Below are positions 11,053 through 21,044 of a stretch of DNA of 64,000 nt, one piece after another; the first letter of the stretch is position 1, and every line of letters starts with the position of its first letter. Source of the DNA: Dictyophora rubrovolvata (Eukaryota > Basidiomycota > Agaricomycetes > Phallales > Phallaceae); NCBI GenBank assembly GCA_029959195.1, contig CP114123.1, positions 2,232,001 through 2,296,000 of the forward strand. Direction: 5' to 3'. The notes under the pieces are model-generated. The model made no database searches, was not told the DNA's origin, and saw nothing but the letters and a program-made list of their open reading frames with translations. The position numbers were made by a program, and so were the translations under genes.

Positions 11053-12845
11053 TCACAACATCAAATCTATCCCCCTCTCTTCTGCCACTCTCCCAGCCTC
11101 TTCAAGGAGCTCCGTTTCATCCCACGTCACCAAATTAGGAACATCCACAATTTCCCACTTAGTTGTACGTAACGCTTTCACAAAAGCACGCAGATTAAAT
11201 AGCACAGGATCAATTGTTATCCGTCTTTCCAGCACGTACGGGCCAGTGGGCTCGTATCGCAAAAGAGTAAGCACCGACGCTATTGGCCCGTCTACTTCGA
11301 GATCAGAGAGTTTGGGCATCTTGTGAATTGTGGCGTCGACGGCAGGCTCTTCTGCTTCGGAACGGGTGAAAATGTTGGATTCCAGCGTTAGGCTCGTTAG
11401 ATTTGCCCCAAAATCAAGAAGCCACAATGTGAGTTCCTTGTTGCTGATCCCTCTGATTTTTCTGAGTATGACGACGTGTAAAGCATCTTGAGAGGATGCG
11501 GTGATGGCCCGCAGCTGAGCTATGAATACGAGTCCATTTTCAAATCCAATCCAATCTAGTGCACATTGTGCAGGCGCGAATTCATTTCCATCTTCAGCAT
11601 GGGGTTGACCAAACCCTTGCACCATAGCCCGTCGAAGATTCGGCCAATGCGCGAAACATTTGGTCAACTGCGCAGCATTCAGGCAGGTTTTGTCTCCGGA
11701 ATCCCCATTATCCGAAAGGTTCATTGAAAACTGGGAAAAATATTGAAGCTCGGTCATCTTGCAAAATGCCCCGACGAACTCCCCAGCCAACACACCACCG
11801 ACATTTTCCACCGACAACTGTCTCATATTTGAAGCGGTCTTCAATATCGTCAGTACCTCGCTCGGAGGTTGTGCCTCGGTGTTTGCATTGCTGACGCAGT
11901 ACGATGAAAATCGTTTGATATATCTCCCCCACACGGGGTTATCCTCTAATGTCGTTGCGAGTCGTCCAATCTGTAGCCTCCCCAGCGATTCCCACGCGAA
12001 ATCCTCATAGATGATGCACAATGCAACCTTCCACGCGCGACACACCAGACTCGCGGTAACCAGTTCTTTTCGCCAGTTGTCACAGTAGCGGCCACTGTCC
12101 CATACTAGATCAGAGAAGATGTGATACAAAATCTCTGGAGGAGGTTGAGTGAAGACGGGGCGTCTCTCAGAGGGTGGTAAAATCCGAAATCCGTGTGTCG
12201 GTGGCAGGCCGATTGGAATAGGCCAAATAGACCCGGGTCCAAAGTGGCTGCGTTGTTGCTTTAGTTGGCGCCGGTGAAGTTTAACATACCGCGTAGCCAG
12301 GAGAAGAAAGCAAGATGGTGAATGCTCCGTTGCATGTTTTGCATATTCGTATAATACTCTGTGGGTATCTGGGATTTGTTGTGAAGTCCCGGAACTTGAG
12401 GTTTCTACAGCGGCTTGAAATCTAATCTCTGCATCGGTCCATTCTGCATCACTCAAGTCGATGAGTTCGAGAATGAGGGTATAAAGGGGAAGACTGTCGA
12501 CAGACAGGGCGTGATCATCGATCACTGTATTTGTGTTTTCTGGAGACTCAGGTTTTCCCGCAACCCACATATCCGGGCGGTGTGTTTGGATCTCCTGTTA
12601 GGGTGCTGCAATCAAAAACACAACCCGAGTACTTCCAAAATAATATAACTTACGGCTTTCGCAAAATTATCATCATATCCGATCTTTTTAGCAATTACAA
12701 TAACATGAATTCCGGAATAATATACTTCTGCGCCCTTTTCGAGCGTGCAGTGGATGGTAAAGCGAGAAGGTTCATAAGCCGGGTAAGGACCTACGTATTG
12801 ATGGTGGAAAAGAAAGCATGGTGAGGCTCCTGAGTCGTCTGTCAT
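11053..12845 (-). CDS. F-box domain protein, paralogue D (2 exons, 577 aa)
   Basis: Exon 1 is 12654-12845 (64 codons) and exon 2 is 11053-12594 (513 codons plus stop), exactly the same sizes as in copy B. The first exon carries the shared FTIHCTLEKG ... KKIGYDDNFAKA module. The F-box (PPPEILYHIF ... ASLVCRAWKVALCIIY) follows the family motif HGFRILPPSERRPVF. The C-terminal half contains LNAAQLTKCFAHWPNLR, AQLRAITASSQD and a terminal basic/acidic helix. It is intact and closest to copy B, with which it forms the tandem duplication that also carries the monooxygenase genes. An SCF adaptor role is inferred from the F-box; the target is unknown. Confidence 0.85.
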
Positions 12846-14154
12846 TCTAGAGACTGGAGAGTCGAGGCAGGAGTATACTACAGTGGCAGCGGATATAAAT
12901 ATGGGTGGCTACCCGGTGTCACGGCAGGACCTCACTCACTTACATCGCGGTGATCGACGTAGTGCACTAAACAGCATCCAATCCTGGCTTCAGGCTATCG
13001 CATCCTTAACCATCGTTGGCTGAGCATTACATGCATCACACCTGAGTCCCAACTTTGCGAGGATCCTGAGTGGGTGAACCACAAGCAGCCGAATTTGAGC
13101 CGAAAGCGGGCTTGAAAAGAAATACTTTTAACTTTAGTAGTATATTATGGCCATCGTTGAAGACGAGTTTTGAGCAAGTCCGACGTCGTCTTAGTAAGCG
13201 AGCGCGCGCGGCTGCTGTGACGGCGTGAATTTTTCTTTTTTTTTTTTTTATGGAGCCTTTACGTTCTGAAGTATCTGGACCTGGTCCATCATTCACAAAC
13301 AGCTGATGTATCACTAGGTAGTGACATTAATTATATTATTTCGTTTCCATTATTTGTTGACCGAGACCTTGGTAATTCCATTGGGAGAAAATGCTTTTAC
13401 GCACCCCTCTTTCGAGGGAGTGTGGGGCTCTTCACGGCGGCATTGCTCGAGAAATACCCACTAAAAACTCCCGTATATCTTCGATATTCGTTTTGATGAT
13501 TTGGTCTCGGTTTAGGATTGGGCCCCATATTTTTTGTATTTTTTTTTGCGTTTCTTGCCCTCTTTCCGTATTTTGGGTTGCACGCGTTTATGTCATAGTG
13601 TATGCGTTCTGTGAAAGTTTTAACCCATGAGTTTATGAGTTCTTGTTTTGACGGCGTGAATGTTTCAAATTCGCACAACGTTGCACTGCTGCAAAATACA
13701 CAATTTGCTAGTGAACGTTCCTTTCCCCTTTCTTACTTAATCATTCGAGCTCAAAAGATATAAAAAAACGACGGTCTTTTGTATTTAGTCTCCCCAGTTT
13801 TCGAATTAACGAGACATTCAACCACTCTGCTATTGAACGTCTTAGTCCTTTTTGAAAGTTTGTGTAGTCTACATTACGAAGACTACACAAATACGGGACA
13901 CTCGCATTGGGAAACATCCCACCCGCTATGTAGTAGGAAGAAAGAAAAAGCGACCCCGCATAAGACGCTAGAAAACCTAGCACCACACCATCTTTTCATA
14001 CCCACCCCACGGCTGTCGCGCCTTCCCGAAGGACATGCCCATGCCGAATCTCAATATGGGACAGATGTTTCGTTTTCCCTCAATTATGTTCCAATTTATC
14101 TATTAATTCCTATGTATGTATCGTACGCTGTCTGACTTGGGGCAATCCGACAGA
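12846..14154. other. Intergenic: upstream of copy D, 3' side of the monooxygenase gene
   Basis: It contains the conserved F-box upstream block and a stretch to about 13210 matching the region upstream of copy B. The rest (13215-14150) includes a T-run at 13238-13249, and two overlapping opposite-strand frames at 13391-13678 that look like chance. No gene is supported. Confidence 0.4.
12969..13040 (-). promoter_or_regulatory. Conserved upstream block of the F-box family (copy D)
   Basis: On the minus strand it reads TGATGCATGTAATGCTCAGCC ... TTAAGGATGCGATAGC ... CAGGATTGGATGCTG, matching the blocks upstream of copies B and H. It lies about 125 bp before the start codon. Confidence 0.5.
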
Positions 14155-15882
14155 CTATAAACCTGACTTTACTACTGCCCCAAGTTCTTTTTCTTTGGAA
14201 GAAATAAAGTTAAAACCGGTATATCCATTCGCTGCACATTCACCAGTGAGCTTCAAGTATAACGGAAGTCCTCCCGTAAAGTTTAGCGTTTCTATATTCT
14301 TGCCTGGTATATTCGCACCCGTATACCATGATTTCGCACGAGTCCATGGTCCCTGGTTAAATATCGCATTTACCTCCTCCGTCCATTTCTTCTCGGCATC
14401 TAACTCAGCCTCTATCCTGGTCTTGCCTTGGTCGCGCATAGCTTTTAAACACGCTATAACCCAGTCTGACTGCAGTTCCTGTAGTGAAGAAAGGTGCGTG
14501 TTATTGATGTAAATTACACAAAACTCCGGACATACCGCGCAGGTTGGACCATTGCAAAAGGCCGTAGGCCCATGAGGCCCATACATGAAAAACATATTTG
14601 GATAATTCGTCGAGGCCAGTCCAAGATACGTGGAAAGCTTCTTCTTCCACTTGTCTCCAATTAGCACACCATCCGTCCCTTCGATATTGATCTGTGAAAT
14701 ACTACCCGTAATTGCGTCGAACCCTGTTGCAAGAATCAGGACGTCCACCATGTGTTCTCTCCCGTCGTTCGTCTTGATGCCCGTTTCAGTTATTTCGGTA
14801 ATTGGTGTTTCTTCCAAATCGATTAACGTTACGTTAGATTGATTAAATACTTCATAGTAGTTCTGCTCTAGAGAATGGCGTTTGGTACCGAAAGGATGGG
14901 GTGGGATCTCGGGAGCGAGTTTCGCCTGCAACTTCGGATCCTTCAAGCGAGGGAGAATTTTGGCTCTCCAGAATTCATACACCTCGCTATTCGCCGCATC
15001 GTTAGCCAACGTTTCAACAAACCCCCCCAACCAGTAAGCCAGTCCACCTTTCTGCCAAAGATCTTCAAGCATCGCCGTCCGTTTCTCCTTGGACAACTCG
15101 AAGAACTTGTCGTGGTACATATCAAAATGGAACCCCGCGAAGGTGGTAGTTTTGTGTTTAAACAAATCCGGGTAAGTTTCCTTGAGCTTCGTCTGCGCAT
15201 CGACGTCTAATTTCTGCTGCTGCATCGCAAGTGCTATATTTGGGGTTCGCTGGAAGACGGTCAAGTGTTCACATACAGGGGCTGTTTCTTGAACGACTTG
15301 TACCCCTGTTGCGCCCGTTCCAATGACTGCAACTCGCAGGCCTTTTGTGTTAACGCCGTTTTTGGGCCAGAGAGATGTATGGTATATGACACCTTTGAAA
15401 GTTTCGAGTCCTTTATATGCGGGGATATACGGTTTAGAGGCGAACCCGGTACAAAGAATTAAAAAACGGGGACGAGCTGCGATTCCATTCTCGGTCGAGA
15501 CGATCCACCGATCGACCTTGGTATCGAACTGAGCACCAGTCATACGTGTATTAAATAGGATATCCTTGCTAAGATCGAGTTTCTTATCCGTATAATCGAA
15601 GTACTGGATAAGCTCATCTCGTGCAGGAAACCTCTCTGTCCAAGTCCAATCCTTCCACAACTTCTCAATTGTAAATTGATATATGGAGAAATCGGAGTCG
15701 GTGCGAGCACCAGGGTAGCAATTCCAGTACCACGTTCCACCAAGGCCGCTTCCTGCTTCAAAGACCTTGACGGAAAATCCGGAGTTACGTAGTGCATACA
15801 AACTGTATATACCCGAGAAGCCAGCCCCAATTACGAGGACGTCAATCTCGGGGGTGGGAAGTTTTGGATCTTGAGTCGACAT
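14155..15882 (-). CDS. Baeyer-Villiger-type flavin-dependent monooxygenase (2 exons, 556 aa)
   Basis: The protein is a class B flavoprotein monooxygenase. It has an FAD-binding G-x-G-x-x-G at residues 19-24 (GAGFSG) followed by FEAGSGLGGTWYWNCYPGARTD-type sequence, the Baeyer-Villiger signature F-x-G-x-x-x-H-T-x-x-W at 162-172 (FKGVIYHTSLW), and an NADPH-binding GTGATG near 188-193. The family inserts oxygen next to a ketone to make an ester or lactone, using NADPH and O2; the substrate is unknown. A 57-nt intron at 14479-14535 (GTATGT...CTACAG) is in frame and invisible as an interruption, but the paralogue at 7527-9033 has an obvious intron at the same site, and its removal restores the family-typical FCNGPTCAELQSDW. 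Exons: 14536-15882 and 14155-14478. No signal peptide, so cytosolic. Confidence 0.92.
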   Translation of the reverse strand: MSTQDPKLPTPEIDVLVIGAGFSGIYSLYALRNSGFSVKVFEAGSGLGGTWYWNCYPGARTDSDFSIYQFTIEKLWKDWTWTERFPARDELIQYFDYTDKKLDLSKDILFNTRMTGAQFDTKVDRWIVSTENGIAARPRFLILCTGFASKPYIPAYKGLETFKGVIYHTSLWPKNGVNTKGLRVAVIGTGATGVQVVQETAPVCEHLTVFQRTPNIALAMQQQKLDVDAQTKLKETYPDLFKHKTTTFAGFHFDMYHDKFFELSKEKRTAMLEDLWQKGGLAYWLGGFVETLANDAANSEVYEFWRAKILPRLKDPKLQAKLAPEIPPHPFGTKRHSLEQNYYEVFNQSNVTLIDLEETPITEITETGIKTNDGREHMVDVLILATGFDAITGSISQINIEGTDGVLIGDKWKKKLSTYLGLASTNYPNMFFMYGPHGPTAFCNGPTCAVCPEFCVIYINNTHLSSLQELQSDWVIACLKAMRDQGKTRIEAELDAEKKWTEEVNAIFNQGPWTRAKSWYTGANIPGKNIETLNFTGGLPLYLKLTGECAANGYTGFNFISSKEKELGAVVKSGL

Positions 15883-15930
15883 GGTTATGCGTCTTTAATT
15901 GAAGAAGGCTCGTGTGTAGTTTGCCTGGGA

Positions 15931-15950
15931 GGACTGACGTCTCTTATATA
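15931..15950 (-). promoter_or_regulatory. TATA box and ACGTCA element of the monooxygenase gene
   Basis: On the minus strand TATATAAGAGACGTCAGTCC lies about 50-70 bp before the ATG and is conserved with 18 of 20 bases at the same place before the dead paralogue. Confidence 0.6.
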
Positions 15951-16134
15951 TGTGTTCGTCTTATCAGGTTCCTCGAAGCGAATTGGACTTTCGCATGAAT
16001 AGTAGACTATTAATTTCCAATGTTTGTGACACGTGTGCACGCTTTTGATTTCTCAAATAGAGGTACCGGCAGTTGCTTGCGGAGCTACAATGTCATCCAT
16101 CTAGCTAGTAGGACACATACTACAAGAAATATTC

Positions 16135-16350
16135 CTAATGTAGTTCTGTTTTACGCAAACCCGCCAAAGTATCGTTAGCGTTCTTTCCTCCATAAGTATT
16201 AGTCGAAAAAAATCTCGGTCCCCGATTATTCAAAGATCTACCAGCAGGTTTTGATGTACTGACAAAGCTTCTTAAATTCGCCTTCGCCCCGGCATTAAGG
16301 GACTTTGTTAATAAAAATGGACGCGCAGCCATCTTCCGTAAAGACTGCAT
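16135..16350 (-). CDS. Small ORF with mitochondrial-presequence-like composition (71 aa)
   Basis: The 71-codon frame begins MQSLRKMAARPFLLTKSLNAG and continues with Arg, Ser and Ala, few acidic residues and a RFFST motif. This is the composition of a mitochondrial targeting peptide. No mature domain follows before the stop, and no clear splice donor was found that would extend it. It may be a small mitochondrial protein, the first exon of a lost gene, or chance. No family was recognised. Confidence 0.25.
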   Translation of the reverse strand: MQSLRKMAARPFLLTKSLNAGAKANLRSFVSTSKPAGRSLNNRGPRFFSTNTYGGKNANDTLAGLRKTELH

Positions 16351-17257
16351 CTATAACACTTCAAAGGGCTTGGATACGACTATCAAAAGATTCTTACGTA
16401 GTCAAATATAAGAAGCCCCGAAGATTATCAATTATCAATTGGAATGTGTCATGAGGCCTGAAGGACTTGGCGCGACCTTCCTTTTACGACAAACGACGTC
16501 TATTTCAGGGCACACGCTATCTCCCGCATCTTTTTTGGCTGGAATTGACGATATGACTTCTCGGCTATACGAAGATTCAAAGTGGAGCTAGATTCAGAAG
16601 CAGCCATGATGGCGGATCTGCAACTGATAGTTCGAAGATTTGCTGGGAAACGTATAACAAAATTAACTTCGGACGTTACCCGAGGAAGACCCGACGCGCA
16701 TATACTTTGTTCTTGTGAAAATTTTAGCTCGCCATTCTCAATTGATTTTGTGACAAATTCGGATGTTCTCCAGTTCAAAAGACAATGTTTTTCAGAGAAA
16801 GTGCTCCCGGGATTCTTTGCGCGCCTGGCTGGGTTCTTATTTTTTTTTTTCATTTTCATTTTGCGCCATATTTGTTAGACCGGATTACATCGCTCAAGCT
16901 CGTTGGGCAGAAAGAAGGGCCAATCAATGAAAACATATTAATTACATTAGCAACGAAGTGTGGCTGAACATATTGAGCACAAGGATGGTTCGGAGGGATA
17001 ATCAATATATTGGGAAGAAAGGAAGATCGAAGCGGGTCGGGTCGGGTTCGTTGGAACAAGACACCGGTGATACCATTCAATTCGAGTCCTTCTGAGCGGA
17101 CTGAAGAATGACGAGTAATCGAAGCTAAGTCATCTGACCCAATAGACCATGAAGAGCCCAAGCCCGATCCAACTTGCGGTTGTCGCAGGCCCACAAGCGG
17201 AATCGACGACTGCGTGCACAGTAGTAACCAAGTATGTATGTCATGCTTTCGTAGAAA
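16351..17257. other. Intergenic, no gene supported
   Basis: A minus-strand frame starting at 16607 would give a 35-residue peptide (MAASESSSTLNLRIAEK...), and overlapping opposite frames fill 16500-16878. None has a family match or splice support. A T-run lies at 16841-16850. The right end holds the 3' flank of the 2H phosphoesterase gene. Confidence 0.4.
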
Positions 17258-18551
17258 TCATCGCAACGAAACTCCACCAACGCTTTTGTAAAATCCACAC
17301 CCATCTTGACTTCCCATTCTGCATATTTGTATTTCGTCTACAGGCCACGAACCAAGATCGATCCTGCAAGGTCCGGATCCGGGGGAAACTGTTGTAGTAC
17401 CAGCATCAGGAACGCTGATAAGACGATAAGCAGCAGATGAAAGTATGGATTGATATGAGAAAGGAATCCGTTCTCTTTGATTGCGGCGTTGTTGCCTTCT
17501 GGAGCTTGAATTGTCTCTTGCTTGAGGAACGCTTGTTATGGCGTCTGCAAGAGTGAAGGAGGACTGTGTGACATGATTTCGATATACGGTGTTGATTAAG
17601 GTACAATGAAGCTGAGATGAATATCAGCAGTTGTATGACAATTTCGGGAACTCGCGGTTGGTAGCTTACCTTGAGCGGTCTGAGGTCTTGTAGGTAACCG
17701 GCCTCTTTAAACGTAGAGTGAACAAGTTCTAGGCGAGTGTTACGATACGTATGCAAAATCTGATTAGGAAAACCGTACCACACACTCGTCCGAATCTCTT
17801 CCCTAACCCCCCGTCCAAGTCAGGTCCGGCCCATAAGACATGAGCGTTGTCAGACTCATTATTGCGCCCATTTCGCATAATGTCAAGACAATTCAAAGGA
17901 AGATAAAGGAGGTGATCTGCATCTGAACCAGATCCATCATTGATTAGTTCCCGGATAGGTTCTCGGAGTGTCGTTAACAAGGCGAGCGCGTCTTGCACCG
18001 AATGTAATTGCGGAGTTTCCGATGAATTCACATCTGCATTTTCTTGTGTTTCCCGTTTCTTCAAGACCTTCTTGCCGCCTTCTTCGTCTGTTTGTAAGCT
18101 CATTACGCCGAGGGTTATGTGTAAACCGCCTGGTTTGATAATGACCGATTCATCTAATCCGGGTATAGCTGGAGAAGCATCGAGCAATGATCGGGTTACT
18201 TGAGTCCATTTAGTATGAATTCCAGGATGATGGCCCTGCGTTTTGGAAAGAAAAAATGAGCACAATGTACGAAGACCAGCGGGGGGAGTTGAAGGTCAAG
18301 CTACCGCACGTACAATGGGAATAGATATGACTATTGTAACCACAGCGAGTTAAATAGGGTTTTCGAGTCATCCTTTAACGCTTACAATGAGTCAGTGGAA
18401 GTTTCTGAGCCGGTTTTGCTCTAGAGTTCCATCTCGAATGCTGCTGCTGCCTTCCGCCGTTACCGCCGATTACGGTCGAAACATTGGCAGTCCTTTGACC
18501 AAATTTCCGAGTAGAAGAGCTCGCCCCGGAAGAGACAGGTACAGACGACAT
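17258..18551 (-). CDS. AKAP7/ASCC1-like 2H phosphoesterase-fold protein (5 exons, 350 aa)
   Basis: Exons 18386-18551, 18314-18330, 17779-18235, 17670-17728 and 17258-17611 join in frame to 1053 nt. The second exon is a 17-nt microexon coding the end of THFISIPI, which is the strand that opens the fold in the family (usually 'THFlsiPl'). The two H-x-T motifs of the 2H superfamily are present: HIT at residues 100-102 within LHITLGVMSL, and HCT at 235-237 within LHCTLINTVYR. The end (DLGSWPVDEIQICRMGSQ) is typical of AKAP7-NLS/ASCC1-type proteins. The N-terminal 55 residues are Ser/Gly/Arg-rich and disordered, and no KH domain is seen, unlike human ASCC1. Members bind or act on nucleotides or RNA 2',3'-ends; the exact reaction is unknown here. 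Confidence 0.9.
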
Positions 18552-19129
18552 TTTCGCGATTGTCTGAATGATTTCAGGTTAAAAGCCTGTACGAGTGTAA
18601 AGGCAGATAGTACTAGTATGGATTTTAACGACCTTGACGACGTAAGTCAAGTTCAAACTCCGCCCTCTCTGCAGCTCTCAAGTTTTCATTCACAAGGCCT
18701 CTGATTTCCCGCTTTTGAATTCGGCTCCATTAAGTAACCTATAAAGAGTAAGATCTATATGGCATTTCCCACAAGTGAGATTGCAGCGACGTTTTCTGGG
18801 GCTTTCCCATGTATATTCGAACTGACGATGTGTGGACAAAATATACCCCCAAGACTGACTGGAGTGTAATGATAGGAGGCATTTCTCCATTAATCATATC
18901 GGACGTCCTTTCTCAAAAGGATGAATCAGACGAACGTCGGATGTTACCTCAAGCAGTAGCCCTCTCTCGAGCTGTGACAAAACCTTTTTCGTGGTGGTCA
19001 TATTATATATCTCTCAGAAAATTTGCAAAGTTCATCGCTGACAGACAACTGATGATAATAGACTTTGGGGTATCGGCGCAGCTAAAAAACATGAAAATAT
19101 GAAAAAAGAGTCGGGACAGAGGGATATAT
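18552..19129. other. Intergenic, no gene supported
   Basis: Upstream of the 2H phosphoesterase gene. A plus-strand frame at 18809-19102 (97 codons) ends just before the unassigned fragment at 19130 and might belong to the same decayed gene, but no splice junction or family was recognised. Confidence 0.35.
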
Positions 19130-19440
19130 GGCACCCGAGGTTGAGAATTCGGATCCCAAAACCAATGACGTCTGAGGAGGTCTTCCGACGGCTTCAAGTT
19201 GACAGTATTTCTCGCGAAGAGGCATTGAAAGCCATACCAATTAAACTGTTAGTATGTTTTCTATCTCTCTCGTCTGACGCTTGCGGGGTTTTTAATGGTA
19301 TAATTGTTTTTCAGGGGCGACCTTGCTACTTCGTAGTCATATGAACCTTCTTTATGTGAGAGCACTGGACATGGGAAGAAAGTACATTGTCAGACATAGT
19401 CAAAGAATGTTTGGGTTTTACGCAGAAATTTCTGATATAT
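19130..19440 (+). pseudogene. Unassigned gene fragment
   Basis: The frame reads HPRLRIRIPKPMTSEEVFRRL and SISREEALKAIPIK, then after a probable intron (donor near 19250, acceptor cag at 19314) continues as LRSHMNLLYVRALDMGRKYIV and FGFYAEISDIFRT before a stop. Composition is protein-like, but the stretch has no start or end that makes a complete gene. I do not recognise the family. It lies immediately 5' of HNH-gene fragments and may be part of the same rearranged locus. Confidence 0.35.
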
Positions 19441-19599
19441 TCAGGACCTAGTTTATCGAGATGCCACTCAATTGCAAAGTCTAGCTGTTTTGGGTATTAC
19501 AAAAAACCGCAAATGTCAATGTATCTGAAAACGTTGTATTCCGTGTGTTTTAATCGCTCATGTATCTTATCACACTTTGTGAGCAGTGCAATCGGGTTG

Positions 19600-19740
19600 G
19601 AATCTTCTTTGATAGTAAATACTGGACACTCCTGCCCAATATCTAATGCAAGTTGCAGGTGTCCCGTCCACAACCACAACTCTCAGTCCTCATAGGAGTA
19701 ACACCCTCATTTTGCACTCTTTTTAACACCGGCGAAAAGT
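19600..19740 (+). pseudogene. Partial second copy of the HNH-type gene
   Basis: This stretch is similar to two parts of 20265-20660: 'tttgatagtaaatactggacactcctgcc' against 'tttgatagccggtactggatgctcctgcc', and 'acaccctcattttgcactctttttaacaccggcgaaaag' against the equivalent at about 20608. The intervening sequence is largely deleted. It is an upstream tandem fragment of the gene that follows. Confidence 0.6.
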
Positions 19741-19832
19741 TGATTCAAGTGAGAGATAGGTATAGAAGACGTTATCTACCAAAGTGTTACTGGACATAAA
19801 CTCCGCTAAACTCCGGGCTTCTCCGGTTCCGT

Positions 19833-21044
19833 ATGGCACAACCGACGGATGACAGCACTCCTCTCTCAAACTCAAGACACACGCACGGTTCTTCAATATT
19901 GTCAACTCCCGCTGAAAAGAGGAATGCGGCTCGTGACGCAGATCCGAATAAAGGCAGGTGTCTTGTCACTCTTCAAGCTTCAGGACCCGAGCCCTCCAGT
20001 CCAGACATGCTACCTTGTACCAAAACGTTTAAACTCAAAGATGGTTAGCCATTCCCATTTCAAATTCTTTCCTGGCTGCCTCGCCGTTGTATTTACTCCT
20101 TCCGTTCATCATCTAGCATGACCTTCTAGAATGGTGGTGGGGCTTGCCCCGCGGGACTCTCAACCTATATACTCCCCCGGAAATCTTATATTCCGTGAGT
20201 GTTTTCAATGGTTATGTGTGTATATGTGTTCACCTTTGTGGATAGTACGAGCAGATTTGCGTATCTTCTTTGATAGCCGGTACTGGATGCTCCTGCCTGA
20301 TGTGGCTGTCATTGATCAGATTCTCCGTACTTATGCTGAATTGCAGGAATCCCGTCCACAATCAATTGCAAGTCCTAGTCCTAGTCCTCATTCTGTATCA
20401 TCTTGTCGCTCACTGGCTTTTAGTACCAATTATATCCTCCGGGCACTCAACAATTTACGTACCACCTTGTTCCTATCCAACCGATGAACGACGTAGCGAT
20501 TACACGTATCACCGGTCAATCCCAATCACTTACTTCACAAATCGCACCCACATCTCACTTCGATGTCCACACGTATCCTTTCACAACTCTCGGTCCTCTC
20601 ACGAGTCATGCACACCCTCATTTTGTACTCTTCAACGCCGGTGAAAAGTTCGACTTCGATACTCTGTCCAAGCTCAGTGTTCTTAAAGATTGCATGCACT
20701 TGCGGACGATGGAAGAAGCCAAGTCATATGCTAGCAGAATCAAGCTTCTGTACGTTAAGTGGACGTCTGAGCCATGTTCTTCCGTATTTAAACTACGGTG
20801 GCATAGTTTCAGTTCTGGGGCGGAGGATTCCATCGAGTCTGACAACGAAGAGGTCCAGTCGCGTGGCGTTTCGAGCAAGAAATCCGTGCTGGTGTGGCGG
20901 AGACGAGCTAGCGAAACTGCCATGGACAACGGAGGGTGGGAGCCTGATGTCTGGAATGACAACCAGCTTGGAGAATATATCAAAGAGCACCCACATCTCC
21001 CTGGTGAGGAATGGCAATCAACACGGACTGTGGAAGAACTTTGA
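19833..21044 (+). pseudogene. HNH-nuclease-type hypothetical protein gene, probably decayed
   Basis: The pieces match, in order, the HNH-type hypothetical proteins common in Agaricomycetes: AARDADPNKGRCLVT, then CYLVPK in another frame, LEWWWGLPRGTLNL around 20120-20165, RADLRIFFDSRYWMLLPD at about 20250-20300 and a C-terminal open frame 20484-21044 with FNAGEKFDFDTLSKLSVLKD and an acidic tail. The HNH core would need the 'CLV', 'HLVP' and 'N...L..D.H..FD' elements; here the histidine before LVP is replaced by Tyr and that before the FD motif by Arg/Ile. Frames shift between 19960 and 20050 and the splice at about 20200-20250 does not keep phase, so I treat it as a pseudogene. If a different splicing pattern exists it could still be a gene. 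Confidence 0.5.
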
